Origin: BOKV01 sp041987205
GTDB taxonomy: Bacteria > Pseudomonadota > Alphaproteobacteria > Rhizobiales > Rhizobiaceae
Direction of reading: 5' to 3'
Length of the DNA: 42,771 bases
Assembly (NCBI GenBank): GCA_041987205.1
Contig: JBHIWX010000031.1
Location: forward strand, 1-42,771
Shown here: positions 7,009 through 17,089 of the stretch, piece by piece
How the letters are laid out: each line of letters begins with the position of its first letter
Position numbering within the stretch: position 1 is the first letter of the stretch
Program-made: the position numbers and the translations under genes
Notes under the pieces: generated by a model
Database searches by the model: none
What the model was told of the DNA's origin: nothing
What the model saw: only the letters and a program-made list of their open reading frames with translations

Positions 7009-8316
7009 CTACCCCACAAGCGCCGACTTCATTTTCCTGCCAGCAATATATGTCTCGGCCACCGCCCGGTCGTCGCCCATGATCATCAGCGCGAACAGCA
7101 TGTCGTGCAGGCTTTCCGACAAAGCGTGGCGTTCGGCCATGATCGGTGTCGCCTTCGGGTCGAGCACGACGAGGTCGGCGCTGCGACCGGCTTCCAGCGA
7201 GCCAATCTCATGGTCGAGGTGAAGCAGGCGGGCATTGCCGAGTGTCGCCAGATAGAAGGCCTCGAAGGCTGTGATGCGGTGGCCGGCGAGCTGGGAGACG
7301 ATATAGGCGTCGCGCAGCGTGGCGAGCATGGAGAAATCCGTGCCGCCGCCGATGTCGCAGCCGACGCCGACGGAGACCGGCCGGTCTGCCTCGCGCGTAT
7401 GGTGATAGCGGAACAGGCCGGACCCCAGGAAATTGTTCGAGGTCGGGCAGTGGACCACGGCCGCGCCCGTCTCGCTCATGCGCGCCAATTCGCGTTCGCT
7501 CAGATGGATGCCATGGGCGAAGAAGGCGCGCTCCGAGAGCAGGCCGTAACGGTCGTAGACGTCGGTGTAGTCCTTCGACCAGGGGAAGGAATTGGCGACG
7601 GCGGCGATCTCGGCGGCGTTTTCCGACAGATGGGTCTGCAGGACGAGATCGGGGTGCTCGCGCTTGAGCGCACCGGTCGCCTCGAGCTGCGCCTCCGACG
7701 AAGTGACGGCGAAGCGCGGCGTGATCGCATATTGCAGGCGGTCGACGCCGTGCCATTTGTCGATCAGCGACTTCGATTCGCGGTAACCGGTCTCGGCGGT
7801 GTCCGACAGGCCCTTGGGCGCGTTGCAATCCATCATGGTCTTGCCCGAGATGACCGCCATGTTGCGCGCCCGCGCTTCCTCGAACAGGGCATCGAGGGCG
7901 ACCGGGTGAATGGTGGAGAAGGCAAGACAGGAGGTGATGCCGTTGCGCAGCAATTCATCGAAGAACAGGCCGGCCGCGCGTGCTGCCACCGCCGGGTCGG
8001 CGTAGCGCTGTTCCTCGACGAAGGTGTAGCGGTTGAGCCAGTCGAGCAGGTCCTTCCCGAAGGCGGCGATCATCCGGTATTGCGGGAAGTGCAGATGGGC
8101 GTCGATGAAGCCCGCCATGACGAGTTTGTCGCCATAATCGGTGGCGGGCAGACCGCGATGCTCGTCGGCCAGATTGGCGACGGCGCCCGACCAGACGATC
8201 ATGCCGTCATCGCCGACGACGACGGCGCCCTTTTCGTGAAATCGATAGCTGCGTTCCTCGCCGACGATGCCCGGATCGTCGACGAAGCTCAGCGTTTGTC
8301 CGGTGATGAGATGCAC
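7009..8316 (-). CDS. guaD: Guanine deaminase
   Basis: A zinc amidohydrolase that converts guanine to xanthine and ammonia, feeding xanthine dehydrogenase encoded next door. Motifs in order are GFIDAHLHFPQ (first metal HxH), FVEEQRYADP, QTHLSENAAEI, FFAHGIHLSERE, and VHCPTSNNFLGSG, followed by GVGCDIGGGTDFSM with the metal-binding Asp; these are diagnostic for GuaD. I chose GTG 8316 (protein beginning VHLITGQTLSF, 435 residues), which matches the usual family length; an in-frame TTG at 8394 would add 26 residues of unlikely sequence. The gene is divergent from xdhA across a 184-base control region. Confidence 0.92.
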   Translation of the reverse strand: MHLITGQTLSFVDDPGIVGEERSYRFHEKGAVVVGDDGMIVWSGAVANLADEHRGLPATDYGDKLVMAGFIDAHLHFPQYRMIAAFGKDLLDWLNRYTFVEEQRYADPAVAARAAGLFFDELLRNGITSCLAFSTIHPVALDALFEEARARNMAVISGKTMMDCNAPKGLSDTAETGYRESKSLIDKWHGVDRLQYAITPRFAVTSSEAQLEATGALKREHPDLVLQTHLSENAAEIAAVANSFPWSKDYTDVYDRYGLLSERAFFAHGIHLSERELARMSETGAAVVHCPTSNNFLGSGLFRYHHTREADRPVSVGVGCDIGGGTDFSMLATLRDAYIVSQLAGHRITAFEAFYLATLGNARLLHLDHEIGSLEAGRSADLVVLDPKATPIMAERHALSESLHDMLFALMIMGDDRAVAETYIAGRKMKSALVG

Positions 8317-8345
8317 GTTTACCCGCTTTCCCGTTGGCCCCGAAA

Positions 8346-8370
8346 ATGCTCCGCAGCATGCCAGTTTGGC
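8346..8370. promoter_or_regulatory. Adjacent palindromes between guaD and xdhA
   Basis: In the divergent control region, ATGCT-CCGC-AGCAT (8346-8359) is directly followed by GCCAGTTTGGC (8360-8370). Read on the other strand the second site is GCCAAACTGGC, nearly the same as GCCAAAACTGGC at 37974-37985 between the ureide genes puuE and uraH. A common purine-pathway regulator could bind both. Short GC-rich palindromes also arise by chance. Confidence 0.3.
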
Positions 8371-8500
8371 GAGACGGCACGCTATTTGCAACAACCCGTC
8401 GGGACACGGACGCGCTCAGGGGCATTTCCGACAATCTTGGCGATTGCGCAGGCAACAAGCCTCAATTAGCTTCTATCGATTGCTTAAAAAAGGTTCAGTC

Positions 8501-9973
8501 GTGGCACGAAACAAACTGACATTTCTGAGAAACGGGAAACGGGTGGAACTCGACGATGTCGGGCCGAACGAGACCCTGCTCGACTATCTGAGGCTGCGCG
8601 AGCGCGCCTGCGGCACCAAGGAAGGCTGCAACGAGGGCGATTGCGGCGCCTGCACCATCGCGCTCGGCATGGTGCGCGATGGCAGGCTGGTCTACGAGCC
8701 GGTCAACGCCTGCATCCGCCTGCTCGGCACGGTGGATGGCTGCGACGTGATCGCGGTCGACGATCTGGCGGAAGGCGGCGAACTCCACCCCGTGCAGCAG
8801 GCCATGGTGGAACATCACGGCTCGCAATGCGGCTTCTGCACGCCAGGCTTCGTCATGGGGCTTTTCACGCTCTACCATTCGGGCATCGCGCCGGACCGGC
8901 AGGGGGTCAATGACTGGCTCGCCGGCAATCTGTGCCGGTGCACCGGCTATCGGCCGATCGCCGATGCCGCGCTCTCCGTTATCGACGGCAAGGCGAAGGA
9001 CGCGCTGTCGAGCCGGCGGGCGCGCACGGTGACCGCGCTGGCCGAACTGCAGGACGGCGAGGATCTGTTCATCGGTACGCAGAAGAGCTTTTTCGCGGCG
9101 CCGGCCAGCATCGGCGCGCTGGCGGAACTCTGCGCCAAGCATCCCGACGCGACCATCGTTTCGGGCGCCACCGATGTCGGGCTGTGGATCACCAAGCAGA
9201 TGCGCGAACTGCCCAAGATGATCTTCACCGGTCGGGCCGTCGGCTTTGACGATATCGGGGAAGACGCGAACAGGGTCCGGATCGGCGCGGGCGCGACCTA
9301 TGCCCAGGCGTTCTCGGCGCTGGCCGGGATCGATCCGGATGTCGGCGAGGTGGTGCGGCGCATCGGCTCGCGCCAGGTGCGCGCCTCGGGCACGGTCGGC
9401 GGCAACATCGCCAACGGTTCGCCGATCGGCGACACGCCGCCCATGCTGATCGCGCTCGATGCCGAGCTGGAACTGATCAAGGGCGGCAAGACGCGGACCA
9501 TGAAGCTGGAGGATTTCTTCATCGCCTATGGCAAGCAGGATCGCGCGCCGGGCGAACTGGTCAGCGCGGTCACCGTGCCGAAGCTGAAGAAGAACCAGCA
9601 TTTCCGGTCGTGGAAAATCTCCAAGCGCTTCGACCAGGACATTTCCGCCGTCATGTCGGCCTTCCTGCTGACGGTCGAGGACGGCACGGTCACCGATGCA
9701 CGCATCGCCTTCGGCGGCATGGCGGCGACGCCCAAGCGCGCGACCCATGCCGAAGACGCGTTGAAGGGCATGAAGCTCGCCGACGAGGCGGGATGGGCGA
9801 AGGCGACCGAGGCCATGGCGGAGGACTACACGCCGATGACCGACATGCGCGCCAGCTCGGGCTACCGGCTGAAGGTGGCGCAGAACCTGCTGTTGAAGGC
9901 GCTGCACGAAGTTGCCACGGGCAGCGACGGTGACAGTCGGCTCGTCGGCTTCAGGACGGAGGCGGCGCAATGA
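8501..9973 (+). CDS. xdhA: Xanthine dehydrogenase small subunit (2Fe-2S and FAD)
   Basis: Subunit carrying electrons from the molybdenum site to NAD+. Residues 1-165 hold two 2Fe-2S clusters: CGTKEGCNEGDCGACT (plant-ferredoxin type) and QCGFCTPGFVMGLF followed by LAGNLCRCTGYRPI. The second half is the FAD-binding domain with IVSGATDVGLWI, then GTVGGNIANGSPIGDTPP. The length of 490 residues is normal for XdhA. GTG 8501 has AAAGG 7-8 bases upstream; an open frame extending further left is read-through of the control region. It overlaps xdhB by four bases (ATGA), so the two are translationally coupled. Confidence 0.95.
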   Translation: MARNKLTFLRNGKRVELDDVGPNETLLDYLRLRERACGTKEGCNEGDCGACTIALGMVRDGRLVYEPVNACIRLLGTVDGCDVIAVDDLAEGGELHPVQQAMVEHHGSQCGFCTPGFVMGLFTLYHSGIAPDRQGVNDWLAGNLCRCTGYRPIADAALSVIDGKAKDALSSRRARTVTALAELQDGEDLFIGTQKSFFAAPASIGALAELCAKHPDATIVSGATDVGLWITKQMRELPKMIFTGRAVGFDDIGEDANRVRIGAGATYAQAFSALAGIDPDVGEVVRRIGSRQVRASGTVGGNIANGSPIGDTPPMLIALDAELELIKGGKTRTMKLEDFFIAYGKQDRAPGELVSAVTVPKLKKNQHFRSWKISKRFDQDISAVMSAFLLTVEDGTVTDARIAFGGMAATPKRATHAEDALKGMKLADEAGWAKATEAMAEDYTPMTDMRASSGYRLKVAQNLLLKALHEVATGSDGDSRLVGFRTEAAQ

Positions 9974-12279
9974 ATATCAAGGCGGACATCAAGACCAAGA
10001 CCGCCGCCGTCGGCAAGGCGCTGGCGCATGACAGCGCGGAACGGCATGTCTCCGGCTCGGCGCTTTATATCGACGACCTGCCGGAGCCGGCGGGGCTGAT
10101 CCATCTCGCGCCCGGTCTGGCGCCGAAGGCGCGCGGCAAGCTCAAAAAGGTCGATCTGACGGCGGTGAAGAAGGCGCCCGGCGTGATCGCCGTGCTGACG
10201 GCTGACGACATTCCGGGTCCGAACGAGTGCAGCCCTTCGGTCGGCGGCGATCCGATCTTCGCCAATGAGCGGGTCGAGTTCCACGGGCAGGTGCTGTTCG
10301 CCGTGGCGGCCGAAACGCGTGACCAGGCGCGGCGCGCGGCCAGGCTCGCCAAGGTCGAGATCGAGGAGGAAACGCCTTCGGTCACGGTCGAGCAGGGGCT
10401 GGAAGAAGGCGGCGAGGTGCTCGATCCCTACCAGTTCGTGCGCGGCGACGCTTCCAAGGCCGTCGCCAAGGCGAAGACGAAAGTCTCCGGGTCGATGCAT
10501 GTCGGCGGGCAGGAGCATTTCTATCTGGAAGGCCAGATCTCCATGGCGCTGCCCGGCGAGGGCGGCGAGATGCGGGTGATCTGCTCGACGCAGCACCCTT
10601 CCGAGGTGCAGCATCTGGTGGCGCGCACGCTCGGTCGCCCGGACGCGATGGTGGTGTGCGAGTGCCGGCGCATGGGCGGCGGTTTCGGCGGCAAGGAGAG
10701 CCAGGCCGGGCAATGGGCGTGCATTGCGGCGATTGCCGCGCGCGTAACGGGCCGCCCGGCCAAGATGCGGCTCGACCGCGACGACGACATGATGGCGACG
10801 GGGAAGCGCCACGACTTCCTCGTCGAGTGGCAGGCAAGCCATGACAAGAAGGGCGTGCTGGAAGCCGTCGACGTCGATTTTTCCGGGCGCTGCGGCTATT
10901 CCGCCGATCTGTCGCTCGGCGTCAACGACCGCACCATGTTCCACGCCGACAATTCCTACTACTACCCGCAGGTGCGTATCCATTCGCGGCGCGTGAAAAC
11001 CAACACGGTCTCGAACACGGCGTTTCGCGGCTTCGGCGGGCCGCAGGGCATGGTCTTCGCCGAACGGCTGATGGACCAGATCGCGATCGAGCTGGATGAA
11101 GACCCGCTGGAGATCCGCAAGCGCAATTTCTACCGCAAGGGCCGCGACGTCACGCCCTTCGGCATGAAGGTCACCGACAACATCCTGAAGGAGTTGGTCG
11201 GCGAACTGGAAAAGACAAGCCAGTACCAGAAGCGGCGCAAGGCAATCGCCAAGTTCAACGCGACGAGCAAGTTCCTGAAAAAGGGCATCGCGCTCAACCC
11301 GGTCAAGTTCGGCATTGCGTTTACGCTGATCCATCTCAACCAGGCCGGCGCGCTGGTCCATGTCTATACCGACGGCTCGATCCAGGTGAACCATGGCGGG
11401 ACCGAGATGGGGCAGGGGCTCTATCTCAAGGTCGCGCAGGTGGTGGCCGAGACCTTCGGCGTCGATATCTCGCGTGTTCGGATCACCGCGACGGCAACCG
11501 ACAAGGTGCCCAACACCACGCCGACGGCGGCCTCGTCCGGTTCGGACCTCAACGGCATGGCGGCCGAGAAGGCGGCGCTGGAAATCCGGGCGCGCATGGC
11601 GGAACTGGCCGCGAAGCTGTGGCAGGGCGAGGCGAAGAAGGTACGTTTCGAAAACGGCAAGGTGATCGTCGGCCGGCGCGAGATCGCGTTCGGCGAGGTT
11701 GCCAAGCAGTGCTTCCTGGAGCGCGTGCAATTGTCGGCGACCGGTTTTTATTCGACACCGAAAATCACCTGGGATCGGCCGAACGCCAAGGGCCGGCCAT
11801 TCCTCTATTTCGCTTATGGCGCGGCGTGTTCGGAGGTGACCATCGACACGCTCACCGGCGAGATGAAAATCGACCGCGTCGATATCCTCCACGATGTCGG
11901 CGCCTCGCTCAATCCGGCGATCGATATCGGCCAGATCGAGGGCGGCTTCGTGCAGGGCGCGGGCTGGCTCACGACCGAGGAACTCGTGTTCGCGCCGGAT
12001 GGCAGGCTGACGACGCATGCGCCGTCGACCTACAAGATCCCGACCGCCTTTGACGTGCCGGAGGATTTCCGCGTCAATCTGTGGAAGTCGAAGGGCAACA
12101 AGGAGGCGACGATCTATCGCTCCAAGGCGGTGGGCGAACCGCCCGTCATGCTGGCGACTGCAGTGTTCTCGGCGATCTTCCACGCCGTCGCGTCAATCAA
12201 GCCGGGTAAGGTGCCCGAGCTCGATGCACCTGCGACGCCTGAGGCGATCCTCAAGGCGGTGGAGGGGATGGGCGCTTAG
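9970..12279 (+). CDS. xdhB: Xanthine dehydrogenase large molybdenum subunit
   Basis: A 769-residue catalytic subunit with molybdopterin cofactor, oxidising hypoxanthine and xanthine to urate. Visible landmarks are the N-terminal aldehyde-oxidase a/b hammerhead domain (SGSALYIDDLPEPAG), GGQEHFYLEGQ, the cofactor loop RMGGGFGGKESQ, FRGFGGPQG near the active site, GGTEMGQGLYLKVAQV, and SKAVGEPPVML with the catalytic glutamate near the end. The pair xdhA-xdhB is complete. The usual next gene, xdhC for inserting sulfurated cofactor, is missing: xdhB is followed by an intergenic repeat and a convergent cyclase gene, so xdhC must lie elsewhere. Confidence 0.95.
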   Translation: MNIKADIKTKTAAVGKALAHDSAERHVSGSALYIDDLPEPAGLIHLAPGLAPKARGKLKKVDLTAVKKAPGVIAVLTADDIPGPNECSPSVGGDPIFANERVEFHGQVLFAVAAETRDQARRAARLAKVEIEEETPSVTVEQGLEEGGEVLDPYQFVRGDASKAVAKAKTKVSGSMHVGGQEHFYLEGQISMALPGEGGEMRVICSTQHPSEVQHLVARTLGRPDAMVVCECRRMGGGFGGKESQAGQWACIAAIAARVTGRPAKMRLDRDDDMMATGKRHDFLVEWQASHDKKGVLEAVDVDFSGRCGYSADLSLGVNDRTMFHADNSYYYPQVRIHSRRVKTNTVSNTAFRGFGGPQGMVFAERLMDQIAIELDEDPLEIRKRNFYRKGRDVTPFGMKVTDNILKELVGELEKTSQYQKRRKAIAKFNATSKFLKKGIALNPVKFGIAFTLIHLNQAGALVHVYTDGSIQVNHGGTEMGQGLYLKVAQVVAETFGVDISRVRITATATDKVPNTTPTAASSGSDLNGMAAEKAALEIRARMAELAAKLWQGEAKKVRFENGKVIVGRREIAFGEVAKQCFLERVQLSATGFYSTPKITWDRPNAKGRPFLYFAYGAACSEVTIDTLTGEMKIDRVDILHDVGASLNPAIDIGQIEGGFVQGAGWLTTEELVFAPDGRLTTHAPSTYKIPTAFDVPEDFRVNLWKSKGNKEATIYRSKAVGEPPVMLATAVFSAIFHAVASIKPGKVPELDAPATPEAILKAVEGMGA

Positions 12280-12298
12280 GCGAGCGGAACGCCCCCAC

Positions 12299-12473
12299 TG
12301 CCTCCCCCTTGTGGGGAGGCCGGTGAAGCCGAGCGAAGCAAAAGCTGAACCGGTGGGGGTTGCGGCGTCGCGTTACACCTGAGCGTGCAGCTTCGGACAC
12401 CGTTAACCCACCGGCTCTCCTTTGCCGTGCTGCGCACGGCTCGAAATCACCAGACTCCCCATAAAGGAGAGGC
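12299..12473. repeat. Intergenic palindromic repeat, family A copy 1
   Basis: A dispersed element with complementary ends: GCCTCCCCCTTGTGGGGAG (12300-12318) against CTCCCCATAAAGGAGAGGC (12455-12473). Its left half shares about 70 bases with the copy at 39753-39887, including AAGCCGAGCGAAGC and CCGGTGGGGGT. It fills the gap between the convergent 3' ends of xdhB and the cyclase gene, and may also act as a transcript end. It resembles the intergenic mosaic elements known in rhizobia; the family name is inference. Confidence 0.6.
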
Positions 12474-12478
12474 GGTTT

Positions 12479-13759
12479 TCAACCCTCTTTCAGTCCCCTT
12501 AAGAACCAGGTCTTCCTTTCGCCGAAGCCCTTGATGTCGAGCGTGCCGTGCGGCTCGAAATCGAAGGTCTTTTCGGCGGCGTCGCGGAATTCCCGGCTGA
12601 CATGGACGCGGCCGGGCACGCCGTGCGATTCCAGCCTGGCGGCGTAGTTCACCGTATCGCCCCACATGTCGTAGGTCATGCGGCGGTCGCCGATCACGCC
12701 GGCGACGACCGGGCCGAAATGAATGCCGATACGCAATTGCAGCGCCTTGTCCGTCAGGTGTTCCTCGCGCGCGACCTCCAGCATTTCGAGCGCCAGACGT
12801 GCGATGCGGTTGACGCCCGTGCCGCCGTCGTCGCGCAACCCGCCGACCGCCATGTAGGCGTCGCCGATGGTCTTGATCTTGTCGACCTCGTGCTTGTCGC
12901 ACAGCGCGTCGAAGCGCGAGAACAGGCGATGGAGATAGTCGACCAGTTCGACCGGACCGACTTTCGCGGCGGCCGGGGTGAAGCCGACGAGATCGGTGAA
13001 CATGACGGCGACGTTGTCGAGGCTGTCGGCGATGCGGTCCTCGAGGCCGGTCTTCAGCCGCTCCGAAATGGAAGCCGGAAGGATGGTCGTCAGCAGCAGT
13101 TCGGAGCGCTCGTATTCGCGCTGGAGTTCGCGCTCGGCGCGGTCGAGCGCCAGCAGGACGGAGGCGATGACGGCACCGTTGAGAACGAAGGCACTCATCA
13201 TCGCCTGGATTGCCATGCTGTGACGGAACGCCTCGTCATGGGCGATGACGAAACCGTCTTCGCTGGCAAAAAGCATGGAAGCGAGCAGGGCGCCGCCGCA
13301 TAGCAGGTAGAGCAGCAGGAAATTGCGCCAGTGACGCACGCCGACGAGGAACAGGATGAAGCCGGCGAGCGTGAAATAGACGTGCAGATTGGCTTCCGTT
13401 CCCATGGCGAAGACGACATAGGTGTGGCCGACCAGCGAGATCAGGATCAGCGCGTTGGCGGCGACGGTTTCGCCGAAGCGATGCAGCCAGGGCAGCGACA
13501 GATAGAGGATCGCGATGACGATGTTGTAGACATTGACCGCCGCCAGCGTGTGGGCGTCGTGCAGCACGTTGGTGACGAAATGGCCGACGGCGTTGGCCGC
13601 CATGGCGAAGGCCGCGATGTTGGTGAAGCGCTGGGCGCGGCGGGTCAGCGGATCGCCCGAGGCGATGCCGGCATCGAGCAGCACCGCCAGCCAGCGGGGC
13701 AGTCCGGGACCGGGGCGCCCCGTTGCGGGACGCCGGATCGGTTCGATCCGTTCTTCCAT
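12479..13759 (-). CDS. Membrane class III adenylate cyclase
   Basis: Makes cyclic AMP from ATP. The protein (426 residues) has an N-terminal membrane part of about six hydrophobic segments (residues 45-210), a short coiled linker (DRAERELQREYERSELLL) and a catalytic domain from about residue 250. Metal-binding aspartates lie in VMFTDLVGFT and KIKTIGDAYMAVGG; the lysine of DKIKTIGD and the aspartate of TYDMWGDTVNYAARLES are the pair that selects adenine over guanine. The last motif also supplies the transition-state Asn and Arg. It lies downstream of a FecR-domain gene on the same strand, 161 bases away. The membrane part is not a CHASE2 domain that I can recognise. Confidence 0.9.
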   Translation of the reverse strand: MEERIEPIRRPATGRPGPGLPRWLAVLLDAGIASGDPLTRRAQRFTNIAAFAMAANAVGHFVTNVLHDAHTLAAVNVYNIVIAILYLSLPWLHRFGETVAANALILISLVGHTYVVFAMGTEANLHVYFTLAGFILFLVGVRHWRNFLLLYLLCGGALLASMLFASEDGFVIAHDEAFRHSMAIQAMMSAFVLNGAVIASVLLALDRAERELQREYERSELLLTTILPASISERLKTGLEDRIADSLDNVAVMFTDLVGFTPAAAKVGPVELVDYLHRLFSRFDALCDKHEVDKIKTIGDAYMAVGGLRDDGGTGVNRIARLALEMLEVAREEHLTDKALQLRIGIHFGPVVAGVIGDRRMTYDMWGDTVNYAARLESHGVPGRVHVSREFRDAAEKTFDFEPHGTLDIKGFGERKTWFLRGLKEG

Positions 13760-13865
13760 CGATGCCTCCGGCGACGCGTTGGCCGCCCCTTACCAGAAGT
13801 TCGACGATAACAGAACCATCGCCGCGACGCAGTGCCTCGCGGCATTCACGTGCAGGAGCGGGTAT

Positions 13866-13913
13866 CAGCGGCCATGTCTCAGCGGCTATGTCTCAGCGGC
13901 CACGTCTCAGCGG
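13866..13913. repeat. 14-base tandem repeat, 3.4 copies
   Basis: CAGCGGCCATGTCT at 13866-13879 is followed by two copies differing at one base each (13880-13893 and 13894-13907) and a final CAGCGG (13908-13913). It lies between the FecR gene stop and the cyclase start and could vary in copy number or act as a repeated binding site in the operon spacer. Confidence 0.9.
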
Positions 13914-13920
13914 ATGGGGA

Positions 13921-14769
13921 TCAGCCGCACTCACCGCAGGGTTCGGGGTCCGTGTCCGGGTCCGGATCGTCCGGCGGGGCGGGGTTGGACGGCGGTGTCG
14001 GAACCGGGACGCCATTGTTGGTCGGCGGCAGAGCCTCGCGGGCTTCCTCGGCGGCACGGGCGAAGCAGCCACCCTCGAAGGCACGCCAGCGCGGGCTGAA
14101 ACGACCCTGATTGGCCGCGCCGGTAAGGGTGAAGAGCTGGTCTTCCTCGTTCTGCGTGCGCGCACGCGAATGCAGGAACGGCAGTTCCTCGACCTCGCGG
14201 CGATTGGGAATTCTCAGAATGTCGCAGGCTCGCCGCGTGGTCTGGCATACACCGCTTTCGGCGCAGGCGGTGATCTGGCCGGAGATCAGCACGGCATGGG
14301 TGATGCCGGTGCCGGGCTGGACGTAGACGTCGACGGTCGTGCCGCGGATGCCGATGGTCGACAGCGGTGTCTTGATGCGGATGGCTTCCTTGCCGGAACC
14401 GCCGGAGATAAAGCGGAACGCGCCCTTGGCGACGTTGATCGTGCCGGAGCTGAAGCTGTTGCCGGCGACGACGAAACGGTCGAGCGAGATGGTCGAATTC
14501 TCGCCGACGATGATGCGCGAGCCGTCGGTCAGCAGCAATTCGCCGCGCGATGACGCAGCGGCGGTGATGGCCTCGTCGCGATAGACCGGGTCCTCGACAC
14601 CGATCCCGCGATTGCCCACCGCGCCGGCGCCGGTCACGTTCCTGACGATCTGCTTGGCGGCGCCGACGGGCTCGGCGGCCGAAGCCGTCAGTGCCGAAAG
14701 TGCCAGCAGCGGAAGCATTGCAGCCGCCACGCGAGCGCCGTGGCCGGCCAAACCTTGGAAGATGCGCAT
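13921..14769 (-). CDS. Secreted FecR-domain protein
   Basis: A 282-residue exported protein, likely periplasmic. Residues 1-32 form a signal peptide ending in ASAAEP. Residues about 60-165 form a FecR beta-helix-like domain: GELLLTDGSRIIVGENSTI, GTINVAKGAFRFISG, then IKTPLSTIGIRGTTVDVYVQ, the most diagnostic block. The end is a proline- and aspartate-rich tail (PAPPDDPDPDTDPEP) with two final cysteines. There is no sigma factor or TonB receptor nearby, so this is not the iron-citrate type. In Hyphomicrobiales such proteins often accompany membrane adenylate cyclases, as here, which suggests a sensing role for the cyclase. Confidence 0.8.
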   Translation of the reverse strand: MRIFQGLAGHGARVAAAMLPLLALSALTASAAEPVGAAKQIVRNVTGAGAVGNRGIGVEDPVYRDEAITAAASSRGELLLTDGSRIIVGENSTISLDRFVVAGNSFSSGTINVAKGAFRFISGGSGKEAIRIKTPLSTIGIRGTTVDVYVQPGTGITHAVLISGQITACAESGVCQTTRRACDILRIPNRREVEELPFLHSRARTQNEEDQLFTLTGAANQGRFSPRWRAFEGGCFARAAEEAREALPPTNNGVPVPTPPSNPAPPDDPDPDTDPEPCGECG

Positions 14770-15079
14770 GTTTCACATCCTGGGTGTCTGGACATAACGA
14801 CGGGAGATCGTTTCCTGCTCACGCCCAGCCCCTGCAGGGCTCATGAATGGCCTTGGCAGCACAGACAGTTGCGTTTCTCCCGTGGGGGGATTCATACAGG
14901 CTTTTTCAACGCAGCGGAATTGGTTGTTTCATGATGGTAAATGCGGTTATGGGACCACATCGCGAGCAGGCGCGGCGTGCCTGCGCACATCATGTCACGG
15001 GCGCCCGGGCAAATTTGCATGCCCGGGAAAATCAGATAGCTTCCGTGGCAACCGGATTCTCATCGAGGGAGAAGCATTC
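14770..15079. other. 310-base gap between the FecR gene and formaldehyde dehydrogenase
   Basis: This divergent control region holds no convincing gene; the short open frames in it lack ribosome binding sites. The one clear structure is the inverted repeat CCCGGGCA (15004-15011) and TGCCCGGG (15020-15027) with loop AATTTGCA. It lies 53 bases before the dehydrogenase ATG and may be an operator or leader hairpin. Promoters for both genes should be here but I could not pick them with confidence. Confidence 0.5.
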
Positions 15080-16207
<1,128 letters not shown>

Positions 16208-16238
16208 CGGCATAACGCCGCAATCCAGGGAATTATCC

Positions 16239-16823
16239 ATGCAGGCTCTAGAGACTTCCAACGACAAGAAGGACCGGCCGCTCGGCCCTATCGACGCGCT
16301 GCTTTTCAAGAGCCGCAACGTCATCCTGACGGGCGAGATCAATGACGAGCAGGCACGGCGCACTTCGGCGCACCTGCTGGCGCTGGCGCAGGAAAACGAC
16401 GATCCGATCAACCTGTTCATCTCCTCGCCCGGCGGTCACGTCGAGTCGGGCGACATGGTGCACGACCTGATCAAGTTCATTCGGCCAAAGGTGCGCACCA
16501 TCGGCAGCGGCTGGGTCGCCTCGGCCGGTGCGCTGATCTTCGTCGGTGCCAACCGCGAGGATCGCTACTGCCTGCCCAATACGCGCTTCCTGCTGCACCA
16601 GCCGTCGGGCGGCGTGGGCGGCAAGGCCTCCGACATCGAAATCCAGGCCGAGCAGATCCGGCTGATGCGCGAACGGTTCGACCGGCTTTTCGCCGAGGCG
16701 ACCGGTCAGACGCCCGAGCGCATCGCCAGCGACACGCAGCGCGATTTCTGGCTCAACACGGATCAGGCGAAGGACTACGGCCTGCTCGGATCGGTGATCC
16801 ACTCCGTCGACGAGCTTCGCTGA
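16239..16823 (+). CDS. ClpP-like serine protease (Clp proteolytic subunit paralogue)
   Basis: A 194-residue subunit of the ClpP family, which forms barrels that degrade proteins fed by ClpA/ClpX ATPases. The catalytic Ser is in SGWVASAGALIF, the His in FLLHQPSGGVGG, and the Asp in SDTQRDFWL, so the triad is intact. The typical ISSPGGHVESGDMVHD turn is present. No clpX or trigger factor gene is nearby, and the N-terminal segment (DRPLGPIDALLFKSRNVILT) differs from housekeeping ClpP, so this is an accessory paralogue. It begins 31 bases after the formaldehyde dehydrogenase gene, probably in its operon. I chose ATG 16239 over an earlier frame overlapping the dehydrogenase. Confidence 0.88.
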   Translation: MQALETSNDKKDRPLGPIDALLFKSRNVILTGEINDEQARRTSAHLLALAQENDDPINLFISSPGGHVESGDMVHDLIKFIRPKVRTIGSGWVASAGALIFVGANREDRYCLPNTRFLLHQPSGGVGGKASDIEIQAEQIRLMRERFDRLFAEATGQTPERIASDTQRDFWLNTDQAKDYGLLGSVIHSVDELR

Positions 16824-16846
16824 AAACCGGCCTTTGAGGCCGGTTT
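16824..16846 (+). terminator. Hairpin after the ClpP-like gene
   Basis: AAACCGGCCT (16824-16833) and AGGCCGGTTT (16837-16846) form a perfect 10-base-pair stem with loop TTG immediately after the stop codon. The trailing T-run is only three bases, so termination may be incomplete. Confidence 0.6.
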
Positions 16847-17089
16847 GCGGGCTTTGTCCCGCCGCAGGGTGGCTTTCGGTCGCCCTGCCATGCTAAGTCC
16901 TGCCCGACACCATGCCGTGGCGCATCACGTGCCGTGGCATCTTCCTTTTCACGCATGCCGGCACCTTTGCCGGGCGTGGCGGTCGCCCCCCTGTTCGGCC
17001 GCTGACGGAAAAGGGCAGGGCGCAGTCGCGACATCCCCACCGCGCAGCCCCGTTTACTGGAGACAGGCACAGTCGATAGGAGGCACTTC

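Noticed and set aside
8317..8394. Longer guaD start at a TTG codon
   Set aside because: The extra residues are unlike guanine deaminases and the shorter form has the family length.
6688..8469. Plus-strand frame opposite the nuclease and guaD
   Set aside because: It spans two genes and a spacer, has no motif and no ribosome binding site.
9862..12183. Long open frame opposite xdhB
   Set aside because: Composition-driven shadow; xdhB carries every conserved XDH motif in the other direction.
14843..15079. Upstream extension of formaldehyde dehydrogenase
   Set aside because: The family starts at MKTRAAVAF with a ribosome binding site; the extension is the control region.
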